DNA of 11,527 nucleotides from Hyphochytrium catenoides (GCA_900088475.1 FLMG01000104.1:19031-30557); one strand, 5' to 3'. Shown: positions 1 through 6,756, numbered from the stretch's first letter. Program-made: numbers and translations. Notes: a model not told the origin generated them from the letters alone.

Positions 1-234
1 GGGGAAAAGAAGAGAAGAGAAAGGAGAAGAAGGAGACAGAGAAAGAAGAGAGAGATAGAGGGTGAAGAATGGGATGAGAGACAGAGAGAGAGAAGGGGAT
101 ACAAGATATAGAGAAGCGCCGAGGCGGGAAAGAAGAGAGAGAATGAATCGTCAGAGTGAGTAGCGGGAGTAAGGTCCTTTGTCAGGGAGAGAAGAGAGAC
201 CAAGTGGAAGAGTGAACATAAGAGAGTGAGAGAC

Positions 235-266
<32 letters not shown>

Positions 267-291
267 GGAGACGTAGAGAGAGAGAAATGTT
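1..291. repeat. GA-rich purine tract / microsatellite
   Basis: Almost entirely A and G on the + strand. Imperfect GAGA and GAAGA repeats make up most of it, with a cleaner (GA)n run at about 229-268. Scattered C and T break it into an interrupted microsatellite. No coding evidence is visible. The tract runs off the left edge, so its full length is unknown. Confidence 0.9.
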
Positions 292-448
292 CCCCTTTCT
301 TGAACCTGCGCTCTCTCCCTTTTCTGGCTTTACTCTTCCTCTTTTACTTTTCCTTCATGATCATGCGCCTGATACATTATTCTCCATCCCTTGGACGTAA
401 CATACTTCATAGTCATCTCTCCCTTCTTACCCATCTGCTTGGGCGGCC

Positions 449-628
449 ATGGTCTCCGCATCTGAGTTGTTTTCCCACTCAGTTCCTGCGTATCTTGGTT
501 CTGTTGTTGGCGCCTCGGCGCCTCTAGTTGCGCAGCTTCTGCGTATGCTGCCGGATATCGAGGCTTACTCACCGATGTTGGTTGGCTGCCGAGCTTCTTC
601 TCGACGTGCACCACGCGGAGGTGCGTAA
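449..628 (+). CDS. Short unrecognised reading frame, 59 aa, possibly a first exon
   Basis: Opens at an ATG in the context GGCGGCCATGG (G at +4, a good initiation context) and encodes a 59-residue peptide beginning MVSASELFSHSVPAYLG and ending in RRAPRGGA. Composition is balanced and unlike the surrounding GA/CT low complexity, with Ala, Leu, Val and Pro well represented. Near the end lies GTAAGT (625-630), a textbook donor, so this may be a first exon ending at 624 rather than a complete protein. I do not recognise the family. It precedes a stretch of decayed retroelement-like coding sequence on the same strand and could be the 5' part of that element. The reverse strand is also open here and starts with the same MAAQ codons as the frame at 3287, so strand assignment is uncertain. 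Confidence 0.3.
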   Translation: MVSASELFSHSVPAYLGSVVGASAPLVAQLLRMLPDIEAYSPMLVGCRASSRRAPRGGA

Positions 629-942
629 GTTAGTCCTATCCTTCCGTCAATTAACGGGAGCAGCGGCAACAGCTAGTTGTCCAGCTAAATCTTCGGTTGT
701 TGGCCGGTGATGGCTGCCAAGATTCTCATGTCTTTCTGCTGACCTGGACTTCTTGCGCTCAAAGAAGGCTCAACTCGTCGCTTGAAAGCTACTACTTCTC
801 TCCCGCACGCGGGACGGAGCATTCCTTCTTCGAGCTGCCCCTATTCCCTGCGGACTGCAAATGAAGGTTTCTTCCCTTCTTTGGTATCATCCCTGCTCTT
901 GTACGTACTCCTGCTTCTTGTCAGGCCTCTTCTTCCTGTCTA
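629..942 (+). other. No intact gene; weak coding-like fragments
   Basis: About 300 bases with no open frame of note. One frame around 745-860 reads as a plausible but stop-interrupted peptide (KKAQLV, then LLRAAPIP-like residues). It could be a further eroded part of the retroelement-like stretch that follows. No RNA gene or promoter is evident. Confidence 0.3.
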
Positions 943-1550
943 ATGATGGGTGCCTTCGGGCATGACTTGCTCTGGCCTCGTGGTGGTGGAGCTTAACAGC
1001 AGCGTCATCGCCACGTTGAGGACATCGTCTTTCATGCTTTTCGGCACTCTGGTCTCAAAATAGTCTCCCGTGAACCTTGTCATCTCCTTCCGCCGGGCTC
1101 CAACCAGAAGCCGGAGGCTCAATTGATGATTCGTGGCTTTTCAACTCGTTTTCAGCACACCGCTTCTGATGTGTCCATCACACCTTCGGTGTGATCCACA
1201 AGCCTTCCTTCATATCAACATATTATGCAGCAGTGCATGCGGGCTACCAGGGTCGTCTGTCTGAGAAGTCTAGTGAGTGGAAAAAGGACAAAGCTCGCTG
1301 TCAGTAGTGTGTAGAGCTGCAGTTTTCCCGCTCTCTCTTCGGGAGGAGCTATGCTTTGTGTCATTATTGACTGTGCGCAACAGCAGCTCAACAGCTGGTG
1401 AAGCATCAATGTGATCGCTCTTCTCTTGCTGATGCTTCTCGGCATCGTCATGGTCATTGGTCTCGATTGGCGATGGCTTCAAGTCTTCACCGGACTCTCT
1501 TCTTGGCGGATTCGTCACCCTTGATGAAGAGAGCGCACAGCAGATTCTGA
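943..1550 (+). pseudogene. Decayed retroelement-like coding sequence (tentative)
   Basis: Two + strand frames read as one eroded protein of about 200 residues. The first, 943-1194, has a single internal TAA (994-996) and contains HDLLWPRGGG, then QRHRHVEDIVFHAFRHSG, then SREP and later DVSI. The second, 1218-1550, is in another frame with two internal stops and contains GYQGRLSEKSSEWKKDKARC and later AQQLVKHQC and RLAMASSLHR. The order (His, then Pro-x-Gly-Gly, then RHxxVxD, an amphipathic helix, a Glu-Pro, then an Asp-Val segment, then a Lys-rich helix) resembles, from memory, the region found in many eukaryotic proteins annotated as reverse-transcriptase-like or retroelement-associated. This is pattern recognition, not a search. 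Stops and the frame change mean it cannot make an intact protein. It could instead be a decayed host gene. Confidence 0.35.
1177..1195. repeat. Perfect 8-bp hairpin with 3-nt loop
   Basis: ATCACACC, loop TTC, GGTGTGAT: eight consecutive base pairs. It spans the stop codon that ends the first degraded frame of the retroelement-like stretch. It may be chance or an RNA fold, since nothing nearby points to a terminator role in a eukaryote. Confidence 0.5.
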
Positions 1551-1551
1551 C

Positions 1552-1747
1552 GCGTATTTCTCTTCCGCAGTTGGATCCTTCTCTTCTTGCTTGTCTGCTG
1601 ATGATCGACTTTGATGATGGTCTCGACGCTACCTCCTTTCTCTCCTCCTCCTCCTTCTCCTATTCTTTTTGACCGAGGAGTTCAACTATTATGATTCTTC
1701 CTTCTTCTTTTTCCCATAATAGCACTGGTGGAGGAGGAGAACGAGTT
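1552..1747 (+). repeat. Diverged direct repeat, copy A
   Basis: Begins GCGTATTTCT and ends near ACGAGTT. It matches 1956-2146 in the same orientation and the same order of landmarks: GCGTATTTCT at the start, a GATGATGGTCTCG-like block, a TCCTCC-rich block, GTTCAACTAT(TAT)GATTCTTC, then a GGAGGAG-rich end. Insertions and deletions differ between the copies. In this copy the frame that is acidic and open in copy B is broken. A frame covering 1457-1672 reads FVTLDEESAQQILTRISL and then FDDGLDATS, which parallels RDDDDSLGAS in copy B. Confidence 0.7.
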
Positions 1748-1955
1748 GAAAAGACCAAGACGTTCTAGCTCTTTAAAATATCTCATCTTCTTTCTTCTTG
1801 TTCTCTTCCTCTTCTTCTCTCGTTCCACCACGACGCTCTATCGTTTTCTTGGTAAGAGCCAACCCATCAGAAAAAAAGAGCAGATGATCCTGTTTAAGGA
1901 AATCTAACCCAGCATAAAGTAGCCTTTTCTGAAAAATAATGCGATTTAGATTGAA
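1748..1955. other. Spacer between the two repeat copies; no gene
   Basis: About 200 bases with TTCTTC-rich stretches and an A-rich segment near 1870-1880. No sustained open frame, RNA gene or signal is seen. Confidence 0.5.
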
Positions 1956-2146
1956 GCGTATTTCTGTCCAGCAGTTGATTCACCGCTCTAGCTTGTATGA
2001 TCGAGCGCGATGATGATGATAGTCTCGGCGCCTCGCCCCTTTCTTCTTCTCCTCCTTCGTCTCCTATCATTATTCCGGAAGAGTTCAACTATGATTCTTC
2101 TTCCCTTCCCGACATTGATGGCGAGGGCGGCGGAGGATAACGCGTT
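1956..2146 (+). repeat. Diverged direct repeat, copy B
   Basis: Second copy of the segment at 1552-1747, offset by about 400 bases. It is better preserved as coding sequence: the shared GTTCAACTATGATTCTTC block encodes FNYDSS, and the GGCGGAGGATAACGCGTT end contains the stop codon. Presence in two diverged copies suggests a duplicated 3' end of a mobile element or an old segmental duplication. Confidence 0.7.
1997..2140 (+). CDS. Acidic 47-aa reading frame, likely a C-terminal remnant
   Basis: Runs from an ATG (MIERDDDDSLGASPLSSS) through a Ser/Pro-rich middle to EEFNYDSSSLPDIDGEGGGG and a TAA stop. It lies wholly within repeat copy B. The acidic, Ser/Pro-rich, Gly-ending composition is typical of a disordered C-terminus. 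Upstream in the same frame there are stops, so it is probably the tail of a formerly longer protein rather than a real small gene. No family is recognised. Confidence 0.3.
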   Translation: MIERDDDDSLGASPLSSSPPSSPIIIPEEFNYDSSSLPDIDGEGGGG

Positions 2147-2149
2147 GTA

Positions 2150-2320
2150 GAGTCCAGGGCTTTGTCGCCCGTCTTCTCTTCTTTGCTCTTCTTCTTCTCC
2201 TTTTTCTTCTTCTCCTCTGTCTTCTTCTTCTTCTTTCCCTCCTTGTTAGCTTCATCTCTTACTTCTTCTTCTTACTTCTTAGCTTCATCTTTTACTTCTT
2301 AGTAGTTATTAGTAGTAGCT
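2150..2320 (+). repeat. TTC-rich pyrimidine tract with a 33-bp tandem duplication
   Basis: CTTCTTCTTC-type triplet repeats dominate. Within it, a 33-bp unit beginning TTAGCTTCATCT is present twice in tandem (first copy from 2246, second from 2279), with one clear T/C difference early in the unit. A short TAGTAGTTATTAGTAGTAG run follows at about 2299-2318. No gene is seen. Confidence 0.75.
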
Positions 2321-2389
2321 ATGTAGAAATAATTGTGCGAACACTAGTGGTTGTACGGACAAGTGAAGAAAGCGCAGACAAAGAAGGAG

Positions 2390-2490
2390 TGTATGTAGGG
2401 AGAAAGTGGGGAAGAGAGCAAAAGCACCGAGACAACCCTGTAGAGAGAGAAGGAGAGCGAGAGAGAAACAGGGGAGAGGAGAAGAAAGAT
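2390..2490. repeat. Interrupted GA-rich tract
   Basis: GA-rich on the + strand (GAGAGAGAAGGAGAGCGAGAGAG). The long reverse-strand frame that crosses it (2344-2775) starts at a non-ATG codon and is Leu/Ser-rich because of this composition, so I do not call it a gene. Confidence 0.7.
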
Positions 2491-2764
2491 ACCTTGCAGA
2501 CAACATAAATAGAGCCTCGACTCTTTGAGCAGACAGCAGAGAAAACCCACCGCCAGAGTAAAAGCAAGGCGGAGGAAGCGAAGGAACAGAGCCGGAGAGA
2601 CGTAGGTATGTCTCACCATCCAGACAAGGCCTAGGGGAGTGACGCTGTTATGCATCACGAATGTTACACTGAATGCAGATAATCTAGAGTAGCCAGTGTG
2701 ACTGTATTGGTAAATGTGTTCCACCCTCCTCTTGGGAACATCCTTGTGAGCGAGGACATACACC
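2491..2764. other. No gene recognised
   Basis: Complex, non-repetitive sequence. The reverse strand is open through most of it but lacks an ATG at the start of the frame and shows no recognisable motif. No RNA gene or regulatory element is seen. Confidence 0.4.
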
Positions 2765-2929
2765 TCAATAACCACCTTCTTCTACTTCATCGCTGTCCTC
2801 GTTTGACAGGATGATGGTCTGTGGAAGCGATGATTCTAGAGTTTCCTGACTCCAGATCACGCAGGGCAGCACCACCGCAGTCGAGGACTCATCCATTCCG
2901 TGGAACGTTGTGACCTGTTGCGCTGTGAC
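2765..2929 (-). CDS. Possible terminal exon of an unrecognised gene
   Basis: A reverse-strand frame of 54 residues ending in an acidic tail, SNEDSDEVEEGGY, and a TGA stop. Upstream residues include VTAQQVTTFHGMDESSTAVV. An internal ATG (2896-2894) has G at -3 and +4 and would give a 43-aa protein. The 5' edge was set at an acceptor-like string on the - strand, TTAGCTAACAACTTCAACAG then GTCACA. It contains a CTAAC branch-point-like motif, and the frame is closed by TAA just upstream, as expected at an intron boundary. If it is an exon, the next 5' coding candidate on the same strand is at 3287-3087, but no convincing donor joins them. Composition is balanced and unlike the repeat background. 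Confidence 0.3.
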   Translation of the reverse strand, partial: VTAQQVTTFHGMDESSTAVVLPCVIWSQETLESSLPQTIILSNEDSDEVEEGGY

Positions 2930-3086
2930 CTGTTGAAGTTGTTAGCTAATTGAGGTTGATTTCTATAAGAAAGAAGCGAGAATATTCTCCATTGGCTTCC
3001 TTCCTTTTGAGGAATGGAGGCAACTTTTCAGTCTCGTCCGTCCCTGGTCACTCCAAGAATCGAGTCTATTCTGTTGTCGACATATT

Positions 3087-3287
3087 TTAGCTTTGCAGCA
3101 GGATCAGTTCGTGTCTGGTAGGTTGTGTTGCTTGCGTGGTGGTTATATTGCTTGGGTTTGAAGAATTGGCCCCGTGATCTGCTTCAGGAGGCGGTGATAG
3201 AACGTGGACGTTTATGAAAAAGATAACATCTGCATCTGTCTGACTGAAGTCGAAGACTAAGACTACTTCTTCTCCCTGGGCGGCCAT
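3087..3287 (-). CDS. Unrecognised 66-aa reading frame, possible first exon
   Basis: Starts at an ATG with A at -3 and G at +4 (ATCATGGCC), a strong animal-type initiation context, and reads MAAQGEEVVLVFDFSQTDAD, then a hydrophobic stretch, then a Thr/Gln-rich tail ending ELILLQS before TAA. No signal peptide or known motif is evident. It may be a short gene or the first exon of a gene continuing to 2765-2929. No strong GT donor is visible inside it. Weak candidates exist (GTAGTC after the seventh codon). Confidence 0.3.
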   Translation of the reverse strand: MAAQGEEVVLVFDFSQTDADVIFFINVHVLSPPPEADHGANSSNPSNITTTQATQPTRHELILLQS

Positions 3288-3442
3288 GATGAGTTGCTGC
3301 TCGCTTGTTGCTGATGTTGACACAAGAAAAAAAGAGAAGAAGGCATGTTCAGAGCTGTCTCCCTGCCTGATAATTGCAGTGGTGTGTCATCATACTTCAG
3401 TCACCGTCGATAAGAATAGAGAGACTGAATTAAGACCCACCA

Positions 3443-3562
3443 ATGAAGCGCAGACTGTTATTAGAAGAAAGTGACAACAACGTCAAAGAAGCTGGCGGCG
3501 GTGGTGATGGGATGTTCAATGAACATCACAGCAGTAAAAGAAGAAGAAGAGCGAGAGCCTAA
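3443..3562 (+). CDS. Small Lys/Arg-tailed reading frame, 39 aa
   Basis: Reads MKRRLLLEESDNNVKEAGGG and ends in SSKRRRRARA before TAA. The last residues form a basic cluster of the kind that acts as a nuclear localisation signal. Glycine- and Asn/His-containing residues make the composition more protein-like than the GA repeats around it. The ATG context is weak (C at -3) and a stop lies four codons upstream, so it may be the end of a spliced gene. It is divergent from the frame at 3287-3087, about 155 bases away. Function unknown. Confidence 0.25.
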   Translation: MKRRLLLEESDNNVKEAGGGGDGMFNEHHSSKRRRRARA

Positions 3563-3765
3563 GAGACAATACGAAGAAGAAAGAGGTCAGTTCCTCTCAA
3601 ACAGTGAGGGTCTTGCTCGTTATATCTGTTAGTAAACGGTCTTTCAAGTAAAGAAAGAGAGGAGCAAGATCAAAGATGGGGAACGAGAGAAGGTACTACG
3701 GAGATAGACTGCCACATCAGCATTATTCCCGCGTCATCAATATATATTTATTATATCCTAGAAGA
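3563..3765. other. Intergenic, AT-rich toward its right end
   Basis: No gene is seen. The segment around 3737-3757 is an AT-rich island (ATCAATATATATTTATTATA). It lies 3' of the P450 gene and holds the candidate polyadenylation signal. Confidence 0.5.
3747..3752 (-). promoter_or_regulatory. Candidate polyadenylation signal AATAAA for the P450 gene
   Basis: TTTATT on the + strand gives AATAAA on the - strand, about 220 bases downstream of the P450 stop codon. It sits in the only AT-rich island between that stop and the next coding-like segment. It is the consensus animal hexamer, but one six-base match is weak on its own. Confidence 0.4.
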
Positions 3766-3972
3766 GAAAGAGAAAGGGAGAGAGAAAGAAGAAAAAGAGA
3801 GAGAGAGAGAGAGAGAGTGAGAGAGAAAAGGAAGAGAGGAAGAAGATGATTGGTTGGTAACATAAGTTAGATAAGAGAGCCCGGCGGGAAGAAAGAGCAG
3901 AAGGACTCAACGTATGAAAACAAAGTGGAAGATGACAGAAGAGAGACAGAAAGAGAGAGGGAGAGAGAAAGA
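3766..3972. repeat. GA-rich tract in the presumed P450 3' UTR
   Basis: Interrupted (GA)n on the + strand with a clean run at about 3797-3816, and a complex segment around 3845-3900. On the - strand it would be a CU-rich 3' untranslated region if the AATAAA at 3752-3747 is used. Confidence 0.6.
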
Positions 3973-6534
3973 CTAGAAATAAAAGACGACGTCTACATCT
4001 CTTGCTGGTCCATAGATCCCAAGCCCCACTTTTCCATAATCTAAAGGTGGGATCTGAACTTCCTCTTCTCCTCTTTCTTCTTCGCTCTCTCTCTTCCCCG
4101 CTATCTCGGGTTTCTTAGGGAGAGAAAGGAGGAGAAAGGCCAGGAAAGCTTTGATCTCATTCTTTGCCCAGTGGCGGCCAGGGCAGAGGCTTCTCCCTGC
4201 GCCGAAGGGATTGTAGCTGGCCTTGAGCATCTCATGAGCCGGACGGGAGGAGGAGCAGAAACGATCAAACCTGAGCGGGGAAGAGAAAGAGAGAGAGAGA
4301 AACAAAAAGAGAACGAGCGGGGCAAGAAAAAGAAAGAGAAGAGACCAAGTAGAGGGACAGAAGGAAAAAACAAGAAAGGGAGAGAAAGTGGGATGTTAGG
4401 CACACCCGGAGCAAGAGAGAGCGCGCTCTGGCCCAGCGGAGGTAGGAGGAAATAAGAGAGAGAAAGAGAGAGAGAGAAAGGGAAGGAAACGTACACACAG
4501 TAGAAGAGAGAGGGAATAGAAGACCTACAGCAGACACCCAACGGAGCAACCACAAGGAAACAGCAACAAAGAATTAGTTGGGATTAGAGGGAGAGAAAGA
4601 GGGAGAGAAAGAGAGAGAGAAAGAGAGAGAGAAAAAGAGAGAGAGAAAGATCCTTGTGTTTTCTTACTTGAAGGTCTCAGGATCAGGAAACAGTGTCTTG
4701 TCCATATGACCATTGGCCGCGTGGATGATCACTCTCTCTCCTTTTTTCAGCCGGAAGCCAGCTTTCTCTCCCGGCACACTTCTTTCCTTCTCTTTCTCCT
4801 CTTCTCTCTCTTTTTGGAGAGACGGAAGAGAGATAAACGTGTCTGTCACAGCTTCTCTCACAATGAAAGAGCCGCTAGAAAGGCGCATCGCCTCATTAAT
4901 TGCAGAGTCAAGCTTCACGAGACGAGAGAGATTCTCTCTGCCCCATCTTTCCTCTTCTTTCTCTCTCTCTCGCGCTTCCCCGTCTCTTCCTCCTTCTTCT
5001 CCCAGCACTTCTCTCACTTCTTCTCTCAGTGTCTCCCATATCTCGTCTCTCTCTCTCAAGAGAAAGACAAGCGTCCAGAAGGCAACAGGGATCGTGTTGG
5101 CCTGGGAAGCCCATAAAAGTCCCAGAAACTCCTCAGAAGTATTGTCTTTCCCGGACTCGCTGGTATAAATGTTAGGCTTAGAGCGCATGAAGTTGACTCG
5201 CGCCTGGATGAGAGAAGAAGAGAGAGACTCGCCGCCGGAAGAGAGAAAGGAAGAGACATGGTCTACCTGTGGATCAAGAGAGAAAAGGGGGAAAACAGTG
5301 AGAGGAGGAAGGGGAGATAGTAAGGGAGACAAATAAAGCAGAGAGATAGTGAGCATAGCGAGCAATGAGAGAGAGAGAGACACAGGAGAGAGAGAGTGTA
5401 GAAGGGAGAAAGAGAGAGAGAGGGAGACAGAGAGATGAGGAAGAAGGAGAGAGAAGTTGGGAAGGCAGACAGAGAAAAACAAGGAGAGAGAGGAGAGAAA
5501 TTGGGGAAGCGGAAGAGGAAGGGAGAGAAGGAGAGAGAAAACAGAGCGAGATACGGAAGAAAGGAGATCTGTAATAGCACCGGGAAAAAGAGGAAACGTC
5601 ACAGAGAGAGAGAGAGGAGATTGGCCAGAGTGAGACAGTAACTGGGGACAGAGAGAGGAGGGGAGAGAGAGAGAGAGAGAGACCCTAAGAAAGAAAGCCT
5701 TACAATGTTAGTTCTAGCTTTCATTCCGTTCCTTAGTAGAAGAGAAGCGCCGGGTAGCCCGTTGGCAAGAAGAGAGAAAACGCTGTCAAATGCCTTGAAG
5801 TCCTGCAACAGACCAGGAGAGAGAAACTTCTCCCCAAAGAGAGCGATCACGCCTGCCTCAAACATCACTCTCTCCACCCACTGATAGAGAGGAACACGGA
5901 GAGACGAAGAAAGAGAAGAAGAGGAAGAAGAGAAAGAAGAAGAAGGGGAAAGAGAGAAGAGAGAAGGCATCTCTCTCTTCAGGATCCGCCGTATCTCTTT
6001 CACACTCTTTCTCGTTAATTCGTCCAGTCCTTTGCCCCCTAAAAACTGTATAAAATGACTGTGAATGGCGGCAAAGTGCTCGCCTTTCTCGTCCGATCTT
6101 CTTGCCGCCACGTCTGGCTCCATGGCAAAAGCATTTCTGCTTATTTCTTGGACGATGGGAGAGAAAGAGACATCGCGAGAGAGAAGAAAAGAAGAGAAAT
6201 CTCTCGGTTCAACGAGGAAACTCATCCTCTTTCCTGCGAGAAGCAGAGAGAAACATGATCCGAATCTCTCTTGGCAGAGAGAGAGAAACGCGGGCGGGTT
6301 AGCGCCAAAAGAGAAAGCAGAGCCTAGGATAGGGAAAGTGTATGGAACGCGAGGAAGAAGAGACTGATCTCTGGCTCTCTTTCTTATGTTGGCATCGGTT
6401 TGAAAGAATGGATGGTAGAGAGAGAGAAAGAGAGAGAGAAATGATGCGAGAGCTGCAGTGAAGACGAGAGGAAGGACGTAGATGAGAGAGAGACTATCGC
6501 TGTCAACGAGGAGAAGGAGAGAGTTGAGCACCAT
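3973..6534 (-). CDS. Cytochrome P450, CYP7/CYP8-like, three exons, 575 aa
   Basis: Exons on the - strand are 6534-5704, 5266-4668 and 4270-3973 (831+599+298 nt), joined by GT-AG introns in matching phase (0, then 2) to give 575 residues. The start is the first ATG in frame after a stop at 6699-6697, in a strong context (AAGATGG). Residues about 18-40 form a hydrophobic membrane anchor. PRVPYTFPILGSAFSFGANP (61-80) matches the CYP7-type N-terminus. The I helix is LWASQANTIP (328-337) with Asn-Thr where most P450s have Asp/Glu-Thr, as known for CYP7/CYP8. The ExxR pair is E402/R405, a PERF-like KFDRF lies at 477-481, and the haem loop is PFGAGRSLCPG with Cys506. The C-terminus has GLGIYGPARDVDV, as in this family. 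Known members are sterol 7- or 12-alpha hydroxylases, oxysterol hydroxylases and prostacyclin synthase. Which reaction this one performs cannot be told. It is longer than the usual 500 residues because of low-complexity inserts. Likely anchored in the endoplasmic reticulum and fed electrons by P450 reductase. Confidence 0.9.
4271..4667 (-). other. P450 intron 2 (397 nt)
   Basis: Donor AA|GTAAGA at 4668/4667, acceptor CCCCGCTCAG|GTTTGA at 4271/4270. Phase 2: AA from exon 2 plus G from exon 3 make the Lys in ETFKFDRF. Almost the entire sense strand is CT-rich, including (CT)n runs, so the polypyrimidine tract extends far beyond a normal one. Confidence 0.85.
5267..5703 (-). other. P450 intron 1 (437 nt)
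   Basis: Donor AACATT|GTAAGG at 5704/5703, acceptor CTCTTGATCCACAG|GTAGAC at 5267/5266, phase 0 on both sides. The interior is CT microsatellite on the sense strand. Apparent open frames through it are Leu/Ser-rich products of that repeat and align with nothing in the family, whereas the flanking exons do. Confidence 0.85.
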
Positions 6535-6754
6535 CTTTCTTCTCTCCCTCTTCTTGTTTCTACGTAGAGAAGAGACAGAGAGAGAGAGATGCTGAGAAAA
6601 TTGACAAGTGATGGTGCTTTTAGCTTTCAAGTTGCTGTCGCTCGCCTCTCTTTCTCCCGTAACTCCTCTATGTTGACTCTTCCTTTCTCTGAGATATCAA
6701 GAGGCTCTACAATCATTCCCTGAGAGTACGATAAGAATCTGCCCTGTCTGTAGC
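6535..6754 (-). promoter_or_regulatory. Presumed 5' UTR / proximal promoter of the P450 gene
   Basis: No TATA box is visible. On the - strand the 50 bases just before the ATG are purine-rich, with interrupted GA repeats. An in-frame stop at 6699-6697 and the lack of any in-frame ATG before 6534 fix the start codon. The transcription start cannot be placed. Confidence 0.4.
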
Positions 6755-6756
6755 CA

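Noticed and set aside
300-527. A 75-aa hydrophobic + strand frame
   Set aside because: Phe/Leu/Ser-rich translation of pyrimidine-rich sequence with no motif. The frame at 449-628 overlaps it and has the better start.
2344-2775. A 143-aa reading frame on the - strand
   Set aside because: It begins at a GTG codon, has no motif, and much of it is Leu/Ser/Phe from a GA/CT tract.
4101-4713. Several Ser/Leu-rich or Glu/Arg-rich frames overlapping P450 exon 3 and intron 2
   Set aside because: They are shadows of the repeat and of the P450 in other frames, with no independent support.
4706-5175. Long + strand frames opposite P450 exon 2
   Set aside because: They are antisense shadows of a strongly supported exon. 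No motif is seen.
4664-5602. A single 312-aa reading frame on the - strand
   Set aside because: Its first third is Leu/Ser repeat from the CT tract of intron 1. Only the part after the acceptor at 5267/5266 aligns with P450s.
5599-6630. An upstream start for the P450 at 6630
   Set aside because: That codon is TTG, not ATG. The first in-frame ATG is at 6534, has a strong context and places the membrane anchor at the N-terminus.
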